Assembly (NCBI GenBank): GCA_030737875.1
Contig: CM060912.1
Coordinates: 129,217,993 to 129,281,992, forward strand
Source: Allium sativum
Lineage: Eukaryota > Streptophyta > Magnoliopsida > Asparagales > Amaryllidaceae
Length of the DNA stretch: 64,000 bases
Direction of reading: 5' to 3'
Shown: piece by piece, positions 1 to 12,490 of the stretch
Position numbering within the stretch: position 1 is the first letter of the stretch
Layout of the letters: every line of letters starts with the position of its first letter
Position numbers and translations under genes: made by a program
Notes under the pieces: model-generated
What the model was told of the DNA's origin: nothing
Database searches by the model: none
What the model saw: only the letters and a program-made list of their open reading frames with translations

Positions 1-912
1 ATATCCCTTCTAAAATCGATTTCATAATTACAGATACTGTAATATTGGGTTGATGGTTGTAGTACATTGTAACTTGTTCAGCAGTCCAAATAAAGCACAA
101 ATACATTTCACTTAGTGAATAGTTAAAAAAACATACATCCAATCCTCTAATAGAATGTTTCTTCTGCAACTGTCAAAATAAAGCACAAATTCATTTCACT
201 TAGTAAATAGTTAAAGAACACACGGTGAAAAAGACATACAATCTTGGGCACCTCCAACAGTTGTGTACGCTTATCAGAACTATATGCATATATGATACTT
301 CATGAGTGCCAGTGTCATAATTGAATATGCTTACAACTATCTGATCCACTATCAGTTATAAATAAAATTTACTTTTAACATTTGTTTAAATTTGTAAACT
401 GAAAAAAAAGTGGTCAACATACCAAACACCGAGCTTAAAATTGTATGAAAGTAGTGAGTATTCTTCAATTATGTTTTACATAATATCTATTGATACAAAC
501 AGAGCCGGCCGTGAGCATTGTAATATCCTAGACCAAAATATAAAAAGTGTCAACGAAGGAAAAAACACGTCAAAGCCTGGGAATTTTGGTAGCCAAGGTT
601 CAAACCGTGCACATTACAGAGGAGTCCCTATGGCTTTACCCTCAAGCTACACTAATTTTTGAAAATACTTTACAATCATATTTTACAAATACAGATCCTG
701 TATGCTGAGGCCCACCAACATGAGGTCCTAGCTAGGCGGCCAACTAGTTATCCTATGCCTAGGGCCGGGCCTGGATACGAGAGTACCGTCTCTTTTAGTA
801 ATAATTGAGAAAAATTTATGCACTTAAAAACAAAAGCGCTCACGTAATGATATGTGTCTAAATTAATATATTACTTTCTCAAAGGAAGTAAATACTTGAA
901 TATGTCTCTTTG
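1..912. other. Unassigned AT-rich intergenic DNA
   Basis: I see no conserved protein, no LTR boundary and no terminal inverted repeats here. The one longer open frame (441-662, plus) resembles no family I know, and its composition does not differ from the surrounding DNA. Two near-identical short stretches around 87-125 and 178-212 (a motif of the form aagcacaaat.cattt cacttagt.aatagtta) form a dispersed direct duplication of about 35 bp, the only local structure noticed. Confidence 0.5.
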
Positions 913-1401
913 TAGAGGTGAGCGTTTGATTGGTTCGGTTTATCCGATGATAAATTTGTCAAACCAAACTAAAACCAATAAAAATGAAAACTAAATCAAA
1001 CCAACCAAATTAAGTTTGGTTGGTTCGGTTGGTTATCCGATTAAACCAAACTAAAAATGTTGTACATTTTCTGTTTGAAATATTCATTATAATTTGAAAT
1101 AAATTATAAATATATGACTACAGTATTATTATTTTTGATTGTTATGCTTTTTAATTTTAATTTTGACACATAATTGATGATTAATATATACTGAAATAAC
1201 TAAACTAACCTAAAATATTATTATAATACTGATAATTTTGAAAATATAGTAAAAATTGGTTAATTTGGTTAAACCGATAACCGAACTTATTATTTTTTCA
1301 GGCCGATTACAAACCGATTTAATTTCAAAACCGAACCAAATCGACCAAAATAAATTGGTTTGGTTGGTTTATTCGGTTTAACCGAATAATGCTCACCCCT
1401 A
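913..1401. mobile_element. hAT-type MITE (non-autonomous DNA transposon)
   Basis: The ends are TAGAGGTGAGC on the left and GCTCACCCCTA on the right, imperfect terminal inverted repeats of 11 bp (TAGRGGTGAGC). They are flanked by an exact 8-bp target duplication, tctctttg, at 905-912 and 1402-1409. TAGGG-type ends with an 8-bp duplication are diagnostic of the hAT superfamily. The subterminal 100-150 bp on both sides carry repeated ggttcggttt / aaaccgaac motifs in opposite orientations, the kind of array hAT transposases bind. The 489-bp element has no coding capacity, so it would need a transposase in trans. Boundaries are seen directly; superfamily is by family knowledge. Confidence 0.88.
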
Positions 1402-1585
1402 TCTCTTTGTAAAGTTGATAAGCCTAATACTTTCAGGATTCAACTAAGAAAAAACAACACATTAAGCATTCAACTGGAGTGGAATCAAGTTAAAGAAATG
1501 AAGTCCTAAATAAAAGTCGGCTCAACATTCTCAATTATTCATTCTGATAAGGGTTTCAAGAGTAAAGTACATATATATACATTTT

Positions 1586-1587
<2 letters not shown>

Positions 1588-1634
<47 letters not shown>

Positions 1635-1639
1635 TATAT
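1588..1639. repeat. (TA)n(CA)n compound microsatellite
   Basis: About 17 TA units are followed directly by about 7 CA units and a short TA tail. It is a plain length-variable simple repeat with no associated gene. Confidence 0.95.
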
Positions 1640-1900
1640 GGCATCGGCTATTTGAACACAAACTGGTGCACATAATTAAATATACTATTTGTGGACCGTT
1701 AAATTATTTTGTCTTTACATGAAGAGTGGAATTCATAGGGTAATCAAATGATCCACAATTGATGTACCAAATTTTATGTCACCAACTTATGTTTAAATAG
1801 GCTTTTCGTACATACAGACACATAGAGACACACAAAGATACAAACATGCCAACGCCCAAAACTACCTATTCTTATGTATTAACCCACATGTAACTGTGTA

Positions 1901-2006
1901 CATATAAATATATGTAAACCTAAACAATCGCGGCTATTTGAAAATTTGTTGAAACATTCAAATTGCAATAAAATCATTTCAAAGTCTTTCATGATCTCAG
2001 AGCCAT
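1901..2006 (+). promoter_or_regulatory. Copia 5' LTR tail and primer-binding site
   Basis: A TATA-like block (1901-1910), a polyadenylation-like aataaa (1967-1972) and a terminal ...ttca (ending 1991) are followed immediately by tgatctcagagccat (1992-2006). The last matches the plant copia primer site TGGTATCAGAGCCAT at 13 of 15 positions, with two mutations. This is the expected layout at the end of a copia 5' LTR, and a gag remnant starts about 0.5 kb downstream on the same strand. I could not place the LTR start. A role is inferred; the site is degenerate. Confidence 0.6.
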
Positions 2007-2521
2007 CAACAAGCTTGACAATTTATCAAAATTGAATCAAAGAGAAATTCTCATTAGATTCTAGCATCATCACTCGAGAATTCAAATTTTCATTAGAGTT
2101 AATACTCTTTATCTAAGATTGAAGATTTTCCGAAGCATTACTCTGCTCGCTATGAAAATTTCAGGTTGCAACATTTCTACCCAACAAATCTTTTAAAAGG
2201 GAAGCCAAAACTTAATAAATCAGAAAAAAGAAATCAAGAAAAGCGATCACAAGTTATCAAGAAAGTGTCATAATAGACGATCCTATTAGATACTATATCA
2301 TCATTTAAGATCCAGTTGCATCTTTTTACCAAGGATTGAGTTCTGTATCTTCTTGTCTGATTTTGGTTTAAAGCAATCTTTCTTTCCTCTGTATCATCCT
2401 TCTTATTTGTGTTTTTCTGATTCATTACGTCATAAGGAGAAAATTGTGCAACTTCTGATAATTCCGACCTGGCCACTGTTAATGATGAAAACTTGATAAA
2501 GACTGTAATTAGTCCATAAAG

Positions 2522-3187
2522 TCAAATAATTACCTCTCATCTTAAAGAAGATAACTATCTTCTATGGAAGTTTCGGACCGAAACTTCCATTAAAGGGTAT
2601 GGCCTCGAAGGATATTAATGGAACTCTTGTCATTCCCCCAAAATTTATCACTGACCAAGAAAAAATAGAATAGTCAAGAACAAAAATTACATAAAGTATC
2701 ACAGGAAAGACAGATTGATTAGTTCCTGGATTATATCCTCAATAGGTACAAACTTATTATCACAAGTGATTGGGTGTCAAACATCCAATAAATATGGTTA
2801 ACAGCCGAATTTTTTTTCAACACCTACTTAGCTGCCAAAGCAATTCATTATAAGAGGCAGTTTCAAAGTCTAAGAATGTATAACTAAACAATGAGGAAAT
2901 ATTTGCCCAATATCAAATCAACATGTCATCTTCTTGAAGCAGTTGTTCAAAAGATAAGTGAATCAGAGGAAGTTGTAACTGTACTTAATGGATTAAGCAA
3001 TGATTATGAAGCCATGGTAGCAACCATATCATCTAGCAAAGTTTTACCCTCAATTGATGATATACATGCCAAAAGCAAGAATTGATTAAAAAGGATCTCA
3101 AGAATCAAATTATTCTATTAATTTTACTATTGGTGCTAAAAATAAGGGACAAAATAGCAACGAATGTGAACATGCAACTCAGAGAGG
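2522..3187 (+). pseudogene. Ty1/copia gag remnant (UBN2-type capsid)
   Basis: Translated across stops, this stretch follows a copia Gag/UBN2 capsid domain: an N-terminal EDNYLLWKFR block, then KGYGLEGY, a SQVIGCQTS block, and near the end NDYEAMVATISSS, matching the family's LG.EYE.vv..i.s segment. Several in-frame stops and shifts break it (for example after KGYGLEGY), so no functional capsid can be made. It ends where a large LTR begins at 3193. The next part of copia Gag, the zinc knuckle, reappears at 8485 on the same strand, so this gag and the pol remnant at 8485-10836 are best read as one element split by an insertion. Confidence 0.8.
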
Positions 3188-3751
3188 CAAATTGTAACAA
3201 TATGGGTTTTGGGTACCCAGATTAAACATATTATAGCATGTTTTGGTATTTAAATCTAAGGAATACAAGTTCAAGAGCTAAACTCGTATAGTTATGTAAG
3301 TTATGAAAATGAAGAATAAGGATTTTATGTGAAATTTTGTAGAAAGAAATGAATTGAATTCAAATAATGTAATAAGGAAATTTATTTCAGTCGGTGTTGC
3401 TAAATAAATCAAAAATAAAGGTTTAAATCTAAAGAACTCTTACAATATGTGTTTAATGAATTATTATAACAAATGCAATAATTTTGTGAAAATTATTGCT
3501 AAACAATATTTTGGTGGTTCAAGTGAATATTATAAATACAAAATATTGATTAATAATCAATATTTGAGTGTAAAATATATTTTTTATATGAAATATTAAG
3601 TTGTTTTAATGAGATCTTGAATAATATGTAAATTTGGGCATGAAAATATAAACCGTAGAAATTGTCGAATAAAAGAAAATTTTAGTTTAAAACAACATTC
3701 AAAAATGGTTAAATTAACTTACAATATAATAATATTATGTTGCATCAAGAT

Positions 3752-4194
3752 TAGGATTATCAACGGATGTTTTCAGATGTTGCCGTATCCGCATCCACGG
3801 ATATGGACGGATATCAGGTAATTATCCGGTTCGCTAACGGTTGATAAATCAATGAACATAAATGAATTCTTTTAGTTTAATATTAAGTTTTTTCAACCCA
3901 ATTGATTACTAAAGTGCTAGAAACAAGTTAATATGATGATAATATATATTTTTGAGCAATTAGCAAATATTTAATAGACTTTCAACTTTACAAATAATAA
4001 ATTAGTATATTTAATTATGTTAAAATAAACATAATTTAAACTATAATCACGAAAAAAGCGGACGGATAATTTTCGTATGCGGATGTGCCTTTATCTGCAT
4101 CCGCATCCCTTTTTGTAGATGTCGGATATATATCTGATTTTCGGATGCGGATGCGGTCAGATTTCAGATTTTTCAGGCATTCATTGACGCCCTA
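3752..4194. mobile_element. hAT-type MITE nested in the solo LTR
   Basis: The ends are TAGGATTATCAA and TTGACGCCCTA, i.e. TAGGgcgTCAA-type imperfect inverted repeats, with an exact 8-bp target duplication atcaagat at 3744-3751 and 4195-4202. The subterminal DNA is filled with inverted ggatgcggat / atccgcatcc and atccggat motifs on both sides. It is 443 bp with no open frame. It differs in ends and subterminal motifs from the MITE at 913-1401, so it is a separate family. Confidence 0.88.
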
Positions 4195-6196
4195 ATCAAG
4201 ATGTATTCATAATCTTGTAAATTGTTGTTAATTTTTTTCTTATGCTAAAAAAAATTTGTGATTTTTTGTTTTTATTAAAATAATAAATATGAATATTGAT
4301 TGAGGATTAATATCTAAAGGTTAAAAATATTTTAATAAAGTTTGTAGAGTTATTTTGTCTACAACGTTGTATAAATTTCGTTGTTTAAAATATGTGAGTT
4401 TTGAGTTTAAGAAAGGAGAAATATTCATTTTTACAAGAATGTAGATATTAATGTAATTACCCAATATTAAAATGAGTTAAAAATATTTTATTACATGTTT
4501 GTATATCATTGTAGAAATTTTATTGTGCTAAGTATAACAAAGAAATGCTGAAAATGTGTTAAGTTATGTTATCTTGTATTGTGTTGATAAGAGTAAAATT
4601 TGCAAAATTTTGCTAAATAGTGGAATTAGTAGCACTTGCTTAATTTGGGTTAATGGATTCAAAACCTAGGCCCCACAAAGATGTCTGAAATTTGCTTAAC
4701 AAAAGCACGACATATTTTTTCATGAAGTCTTCCCCATCCTTCATATTTCTCATGTTTTTTTAGAATAACAATAGCTTTCACCTCAATCATAAAATCCTTA
4801 ATCTCCTATTACAAATTTAAAATAGATGGAGATCTTAGATATCATTTCTTTACAATGAGAGATCACCATCAACTAATAATATAAATTATTTCTCTTTGGA
4901 AATTTGAAGATGAGGTGTTATAATAAACTCCAAAGTCTCACATGTCTCCACTAAGTTATCCTAGGGACTTCCAAAGCTCAAATCAACTTTTAAGCAAGCC
5001 AAAGTTGCTGCAATCTCTCTAAAATCCAAGCAAGGTGAATTATTACACTCATTCTTCTAGCTTAAACGTATATTTATATTTATTCTAATTTTCTGTGATG
5101 AAAATCGTAAGTTACATTAATTGTTCAATGTAAATTTGAGTTTAGGTGAAAATAACATCTGGGTTCAACTTTATGACATCATAACTTCCTCCTAAATCTT
5201 GTCATAATTGTGTGATTCTTTTTATATTCTATAGTATAAATGTTGTACTTAGTGTTGTTAATTCAGTGTGTTTCTAAGCCTAGTAGCTTATGCAAACTGG
5301 AGCTGGAAGTTGCAATTGGGCAATAATCACTGTCTGGGGAGTTTTCCATCCATAGATGAACCCAACATGAGCGAGGGTCGACCCTTAGCCTTGCTAGGTC
5401 GACGACTGGGCAACTATGTGTTTCCCAGGTCGTACCTTTCTTCTGGACTTCAATTTCTAAACTTAGTAAAACTATTTCCCAGATCCAACTATGGGGCACT
5501 GTATCTCCTTCAATTTTGGTCAGATTTGTATAATTCTTTTTCCATTTTAAAATTTTAGTATCCATACATGTCAATTTTTAGTCCATTTTGAGGTCGTTTA
5601 GTTATTCAAATTAGGTCTGAAATTTGAACCTGGAGAAGATTCTAGACATGGGTAGTATCCAACACAGCCTTTGTCCATGTTTAAGACTTCATATCTTTTT
5701 CAGTTCATGTTGAATTCAGTGAATCTTTTTTCATTTGATAGATATGTTGTTCTATTTTGTACATATCAATTTCAAAACCATTATACGGTCATTTTAAAGT
5801 TTAAAACTTATATGAAAATTGCAACCAAAGCTGATTTATGGGTACATTTTTATGGCTTTAGTGCTTATTTTAGGTGATTTTTTCAGTGTGTTCATGCGAC
5901 TTTTGATATAGCTTTACGCCATATTTCTTGTTTTTTATTTGGCCTACGTCTATAATGGAAAAGCCTAAATTTATTGTCAATCCATAGTTTAAGTTTGGTG
6001 AATTTCTAAGTTGATTTCCCTGTGTTATTTTCATGATTTTTTTTATGAGATTTCTATGTACAAATACACATGTTTTAGAACTGTTTTAAAAAGGGTTTTA
6101 ATTATAAATAAGTATTGTGTTGAGAAAACAAATTTTCATATAATAAACATTTTAGGTCATTAATATGTATATGTATATATACATAAAGAGAGAGGG

Positions 6197-6385
6197 GAGC
6201 ATTCAATGGCACTCCAGACAGTGTAGCACCCCTTTGGCCCCCTAATTTCCACCACCAGTTTCTCCCTCTCTCTCCTTCTATTTACTCTCTCTCCTCCCAC
6301 TAACTTAGTTTAATACTAACTAGTGGTGGGAAATAAAGGGGCCAAATAGGTGCTCAACTGTTTGGGATGTCATTGAACGCTGCTC
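6197..6385. repeat. Foldback element / MITE-like hairpin (~190 bp)
   Basis: The first ~65 bases (gagcattcaatggcac... to ccaccaccag) are the imperfect reverse complement of the last ~65 (ctagtggtggg... to cattgaacgctgctc), around a pyrimidine-rich centre of about 55 bp (ctctctctcc type). The DNA could fold into one long hairpin. I could not identify a convincing target duplication because the flanks are TA-rich, so superfamily is not assigned. Confidence 0.75.
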
Positions 6386-6897
6386 ATTTATATATATTTG
6401 CTTGAAAATTGGTACGCTTTTATTAACAAGAATAGTACATAGCATGGTTTGCATACTAACCTGAATACAAAAGCAAATATGCATAAAATACAAGAGCATT
6501 AGACTACATACATGAAATAAAATAAAAATGGACTCGTTGCACTTCAACTTTATAGGGAAATTAGTTCATGTTTTGGCAATTACACTCCCTTTTCTTTGTG
6601 CTAAAGTCAATTTCCATTAATCTTGAGTAAAATGGATTTCAGTTATGTAGATGTAACTGAATTTTCAAAAGGAAGAAAATATATAATGGGCAGTGAAATA
6701 CTGTTGGATCCATGATCTTCCTCTAAAGCCTTAAACTATAGGCTTCATGTAATCACGAAATTCGAACGCACAATAAATCCACTTCGTTGGCAAAGCTCCA
6801 TAATCCCACGTTCCATTAAGTGCCAGTAACTACCGAAATACTTATGCAAGCATTCACCTAGATTTAGCACCAAAACCAGTAACTAAATTTAATGGTC

Positions 6898-6923
6898 ATA
6901 TATATATATATATATATATATAT
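6898..6923. repeat. (TA)n microsatellite
   Basis: Roughly 13 TA units inside the solo LTR. Confidence 0.9.
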
Positions 6924-7262
6924 CATTATATAAAGAGATTTCCAAATTCAATGGTCTCCAAATATTTTCCATGATCGTTTATAAAACCCAGTATCTAAAG
7001 TATATTTTCTAGTATATAGAACAACACGTTTTTGCACCCTTTTAGAATGGGAGATTGTGATTAAACAACATGACAAACTTCATGGTATGGGACACGAATG
7101 CGTATTATATCAGTTAATACCAGGCTCGCCTAATTAAAGCTATTGTTTTCCATTGTGGAACTGACTTACGATTAGTAAACCAATAGTGAGAGCAAGCGGT
7201 ATTAGACGCATAGTCACCACCATCCAGGTTACTTTTTGATAATTTATGACACATATTGAGGT

Positions 7263-7395
7263 TTCGTCAAGATCTTTGAGTCAATCTAAGGCATTATGTC
7301 TTTCGGGCCATCTGAGGAGTCTAAGACATATGAGATATTTATGTCCTTTGGGTGATCTGAGGCATTTATGACCGTCAGGTCATCTGAGAAAGGTA
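7263..7395. repeat. Degenerate tandem repeats in the solo LTR
   Basis: Three or four diverged units built on (t)ctgaggcattt.tg.cctttcgggtcatctgag follow one another. Short tandem units of this sort lie at the same relative place in other gypsy LTRs of the window (14941-15130 and 18140-18226), upstream of the LTR's final segment. Confidence 0.5.
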
Positions 7396-7546
7396 CCTAT
7401 TATATATTAATACTGGTATTGCTTCGGTCCATCTAAGATTTGCTTGTGCAGAGTATCTTCGACTTGCAAATTTGATTTTGGATCCAAATTTGGGTTATTT
7501 TCTTAATTCTGAATTTTTAATTATAATTTCGCCATCCTTGGGAATG

Positions 7547-7547
<1 letters not shown>

Positions 7548-7577
<30 letters not shown>
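7548..7577. repeat. (TA)n microsatellite
   Basis: About 15 TA units, roughly 310 bp before the left breakpoint of the tandem duplication. Confidence 0.9.
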
Positions 7578-7581
<4 letters not shown>

Positions 7582-8484
7582 GCTATTTGACTATCTATGT
7601 ATATATGGTGATTTCATTTCTGGGTTGTTGGACGCTTAATCGAGTTCTTAAGTTATGTGCTGTGATTGTCTAGTGTTTATATGATTCTAAATTTTTATTA
7701 CCCTAATTATAAAGTTTGGGTAATTTTTATTCATGAAAATATGAGAGGTTGTGTTTTTGTCTCTCACATGTAATCCGATTATTAAATCAGTGAATTTATC
7801 CTTTGAGAAATATGTTGTTCTAAGTTTATAATATTCCTTTCTAATAGAAAAGGAATCATATCATATGTGCCTTGAGTTAATACGTAATTATGAGATTCCT
7901 TTTCTTACGAAAAGAATTAATGTCTACTTGACATTATATTTCACTTATCATTTTTTACCGATACGTTTGAACTAGACTGACCAGTGTATTCATACTCGGG
8001 TTAGACCGAGTTATTTTAGGTTTATAGCTTGTTGTTGATTCATGCTTAGTTGTTTCACCTTGGACCATTTCACTTGAAGCTATTACCTAAGATGTATAGT
8101 TGTGTATTTATGTCATGTGTATATTTATTCTTTTAGGATATGATGTATGTGTACATGGTTTATGTAAAACCATTTGAGTATGTAGCACATGCGTATGTTG
8201 TATTATATGTATTATGTTCGGTGGTCTACTATCTGTTATAGTGTGATGTGTTGTAATTTGTTTAGAATATGTTCCTTAGTCATAGATCTATATTAGACAT
8301 GAATCGAGTGTGTCGTTCCACCTGAGATAAGAAAGAAATATTTATACACTAAATCGGCATATTCGATGCTTATTTAACATAAGATCACAGATGGCCACCC
8401 TCAATCAGCCTTATTCTCCGCTCTAATAGACATAATTACTTTGTATGCCTTTTATTAGGATGAGACTCGGGATAGGGCTTTACA

Positions 8485-10836
8485 CAACTATTATAACAAA
8501 TCTAGAGGGAAAGGCCGACGAAGCAACAATAACAAACCCAAATGCCAAACAAGTGAAAAAGTCGACCACACAGTACTGAAACGTTACTTTGGATACAATA
8601 GTAATTTCTTGCCAAGACAAAATAACAACAGTCAAAGAAACAAAAATCTAAGTGCAAATATTGTTGACACTTAACCAAATACATGTCAGCCTGATTCATG
8701 CAAGGATCAAGGTCAGATTGATAAATCAAACCAAATTCAAAATGACAGTTGGTATCCAGACTCGGGAGCTACTAATCACATCACAAACAATTTAGATGAT
8801 TTAAATCTTGGCAACAAAGAGTATAGAGATAAAAAATGTATATACATGGGGAATGATCAGAATATTAAAATTTCTCATATTGGAAATGCTTGCATTATCG
8901 GTAAAATGCAGCTTTTATTGCATAATTTATTATGAGATCCAAGAATAAAAAAGAATCCTATCGGTGTATCTCAATTTACTAGAGATAATAACGTTTATTT
9001 TGAATTTTACCCTATTGCTATTTAGTTAGAGACATACCTACTAAAGAAATTCTTTTACATGGTGATGTTGTTCGAGGCTTACACAAACTGAATTTCAACA
9101 ACACCACTAAGTCTGTGAAAGGAAGCATCAATTGTAAGACGACAATAATGACTAATGCTAATGCAGTCAAGAATGTATTTGATACTTAGCACTATAAACT
9201 TGGTCATCTAAATGCTAAAATTTTGAAACAAATTCTCTCTAGTAATAATATCAAATTTGATGATGTTAGTTTACCCTATGTTTTTACACATTGTCAGATG
9301 GGCATGAGCCATAAGTTTTCTTTTAATGATTCCACTAATAATTTTTTTTAAACCTCTGGAATCGATTGTATCTGACTTTTGGAGTCCTGCACCCATCTAC
9401 TCTGACTTTGATTTTAAATATCACATGTCATATATTGATGCAAATTTAAGATATACTTAGATATATTAAGTCATAAACTTACAAAACTGTTAATTTTTTT
9501 ATAAACATGGCTGAAATACTTACTTATTGTCATGTCAAAATATTTCAAATTGAATTGTGGTAGTGAATACAAATCCTTAAATTCTTACTTCAAAAATAAG
9601 GGAATCATACACAAGACTATATGTCCACATACATATGAACAAGGTGGTATTTCTAAGAGAAAACATAAACATGTAGTTGAATCCGACCTAACAATTTTAT
9701 CACAAGCTTCTCTAACACTGAAGTTTTGGACAAAATCATTTAGTACACCAGACTATTTGAGACTGCCTACTAAAGCATAGATTGTTATGACTCTCTGAGA
9801 AAAATTCAACAATATCAAACTATACTACCACAGTTTGAAAAACTAAGTTCTTATGTTTCTCATACTTAAGGCTATAGAATGCAACTAAGTTAAACGTTAG
9901 ATATAGCCATGCTACTAATCAGAAAGGATATAAATGTTTGGATGAGAATGGAAAGTTGTTATTAGTAGACATGTTATTTTCAAAGAATTTTTTCATCCTT
10001 TTTATAATGTATATACAGAACAACTAGTAAAATTCACAATGAAAAGGTTTCAATACCTAGTATTCCAATCAGTGCTGAAGCACGGTAGGAAGTGGGGACT
10101 AATAAGACTGCTATTGATCAACATGCACAATCATCAAGCTCAAACAATGACATTAGTGATGCAACTGAAGAAAATAGCCACACAGATCAGTCACTGAACA
10201 ATCAACTAGGAAATACAATAATCAGGAAAATGCAAATACTCAAGGAGAATACACTGAAGGAAGTACAAATCAAACCAACACAACTTACTCACCACCACAA
10301 GTGCTACAAGCTCAAACTAGTCATCATATGATAACCAAATCCAAAAGTGGAGTCTTTAAACCCAAATTATTTACTGTTATCGATGTTCCATGTGAACTGA
10401 AAACATACAAATAAGCTGCCAAACAAAAAGAGTAAAGACAAGCTATAGGTGATGAGTATAATGCTCTCATCAAAAATACAACATGGGATTCAGTTTTCCT
10501 AACAGCTGAATAAAACACAATTGGTTGTAAATGGATTATAAAATTAAGAAAAATTTGATGGATCAATTAAAAAAAACAAGGCTAGACTAGCAGTGAAGGT
10601 TTTACTCAAGAATATAGGTTTGATTTTAATCAAACTTTCTCACCTATAGTGAAACCGACCATTATCAGGATTATTCTTAAATTAGCTTTATGCAACTGGG
10701 AGATAAAGCATTTAGATGTAAATAATGCTTTCTTTCATGGAGATCTAAAAGAAGAAATTTATATGTGGCAGCCATTAGGCTACACAATCCATACTATGTG
10801 TGCAAACTCAAGAAAGTCATATATAGGCTCAAAAAA
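8485..10836 (+). pseudogene. Ty1/copia gag-pol remnant: zinc knuckle, protease, integrase, partial RT (copy 1)
   Basis: Domains appear in copia order. Zinc knuckle at ~8541-8600 is damaged: the second Cys reads Ser and the last reads Arg (KCQTSEKVDHTVLKR). The protease active site is intact at 8750-8785 (WYPDSGATNHIT). Pre-integrase at ~9190-9230 reads HYKLGHLNAKIL, the usual Trp being a TAG stop. The integrase core at 9535-9780 lacks two catalytic residues: the expected Asp is Asn (LNCGSEY) and the expected Glu is Lys (GGISKRKH). RT motif A is present at ~10704-10770 (HLDVNNAFFHGDLKEEIYM). Many stops and shifts interrupt it. It is cut off in RT at 10836 by an LTR beginning TGTAACAACCC. The rest of RT and RNase H are absent, so it is inactive. 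Confidence 0.9.
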
Positions 10837-11584
10837 TGTAACAACCCACATTTTTTGCGATTATTTATTTAAGAAATTTATTTAAATATCATATCTTGAG
10901 TTTGGTTTAAAATTCGAGATTTGTGACTTTTGTAAACGAATGAATTTGCACTCAAAACCACTTACGTTAAGTTTAAAATGTCATTTACAACATTTTGAGT
11001 ATAAACATCGATACCTTTGGAGTTGGGTGAAATTTGGTCTTTTTCATTGCGTGTATGACCAAAACATCACTTTTTGCATACACACAAATTTGGACTTGAA
11101 ACCATTTCCATTGAGTTTAAAGTGTCATTTATGATATTTAAAACAGTAAACATCAACATGTTTGGAGTTAGTAAAATTTGGAATTTTGGTTGGGGCTCGG
11201 GTTAGTAAACCTAGCCTACCACCTTATATCTCACTTAACCCAACCCTCTTCATTCACTCTAACACATAAGCAATAATAGAAATGGGGGAATGGAAACTAA
11301 AATTCCCTATGCCATTGCTTAATCTTAGAAGTCTGATTCGTGCTGAAATCAAGTGCAAATTCAAGGAGAAGCTTAGATTGGAATACTAAAGTCGTGGTTG
11401 AAGAAAAGTTGAGCTTAGGGCTGCGCAAAGTATGGGTTGGGTCGGGTTAGACCAAATACTTCATCCGACCCGCATAGGTATGGGTTTAAAGCATTTCAAC
11501 CCGTATCCGACCCTATATGAGGTTGGATATGGGCTGGGTTGAAGTATGGGTTGGGTCGGGTTTAGTAGGGTTGGGTTGGGTTGC

Positions 11585-11588
<4 letters not shown>

Positions 11589-11622
<34 letters not shown>
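11589..11622. repeat. (TA)n microsatellite (copy 1 allele)
   Basis: About 17 TA units inside the hAT element; the matching tract in the second copy (23411-23451) is longer, which accounts for part of the length difference between the duplicates. Confidence 0.95.
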
Positions 11623-11627
<5 letters not shown>

Positions 11628-12490
11628 ATTGGGGAATTTATAAAAATAATATTAAAATTTTCAGCATAATATATTAGATTTTATCTAGCATAACGCTTTT
11701 AAAATAACTGATTCATTATGAGACATATTTTAGTAAAATTTCATTATAAAACAGATCATATAAAATTAATTTACTACATAGTAGAATGATATACACGTAA
11801 ATGTGTATATTTTATCTGCATATTTATCTTGTTTTCTCTTTAAAATAACTAATACTGTGTATTTATAGTTGTGTTTCCATATTATTTATGATGAATGGGT
11901 GAATGCACTTAATTGTTGAAAAGCTTGAAGAATTGGTGCAAGAAGAGTGTTGATTTTTAGAGCTGGATTAAAGCTTGAAGACCTAAAGAAATGTTGTTGT
12001 TCAATCACCTTCTACTACATATTTTAATGTCAAAATTCAATGCTTTTCCATAATGATCACTTGGAGTTCTTATTCATTCTCAAGGCAATTGGAGTTGAAG
12101 CGCGCAACCTATTTTCTTTGCATGTGTTCACGTTAGCTCATTTGCAAGGCCTCTCATTCTACAGTTGCGTTCACACTGGCTTATGTGTTATTTAAGATAA
12201 ATCTTTTGTCCCACATTGTGTAATTAGCCTTTTAGTCTTGGCCAATGCTAATATAAATACATTGTATCTCATTCATGTAAAAAAAAATACTTAGTTTTAT
12301 TCTGTAATTCTCTTCTTAATAAAACTCTTCTTCTCCCTTTCTCTTTACTTTTTATTGTATTTTATTTATGTTGTATATATTCTGTTTTTCTTCTTCTTTA
12401 GCTATGTCTAGCTAATCTCCTTTAATTAAGGGGTGATGACGCTGGATTAGATTCAATATGAATCACATAGTAAAAGATATTAGAACTTCT

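Larger units (their letters stand above)
3193..8484 (+). mobile_element. Large solo LTR of a Ty3/gypsy-type element, inserted in the copia gag
   Basis: It begins TGTAACAATATGG and ends GGGCTTTACA, so it has TG...CA ends. It is flanked by caaat (3188-3192) and caact (8485-8489), a 5-bp target duplication with one mismatch, and it interrupts a copia gag that continues on the far side. The last ~500 bp (agacc-ggg and cagccttattc.. blocks, then gatagggctttaca) resemble the ends of the gypsy LTRs at 16010-16102 and 35000-35430. There is no primer site, polypurine tract or pol inside, hence solo LTR. It is 5.3 kb, of which ~450 bp is a nested hAT MITE. The rightmost 595 bp (7890-8484) belong to the tandem duplication. 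Confidence 0.72.

Noticed and set aside
441..662. 73-aa open frame near the left edge
   Set aside because: No domain, no supporting promoter or homologous copy; length is ordinary for random frames in this DNA.
10324..10566. 80-aa minus-strand frame, repeated at 22146-22388
   Set aside because: Antisense to the copia RT region; repeated only because of the segmental duplication.
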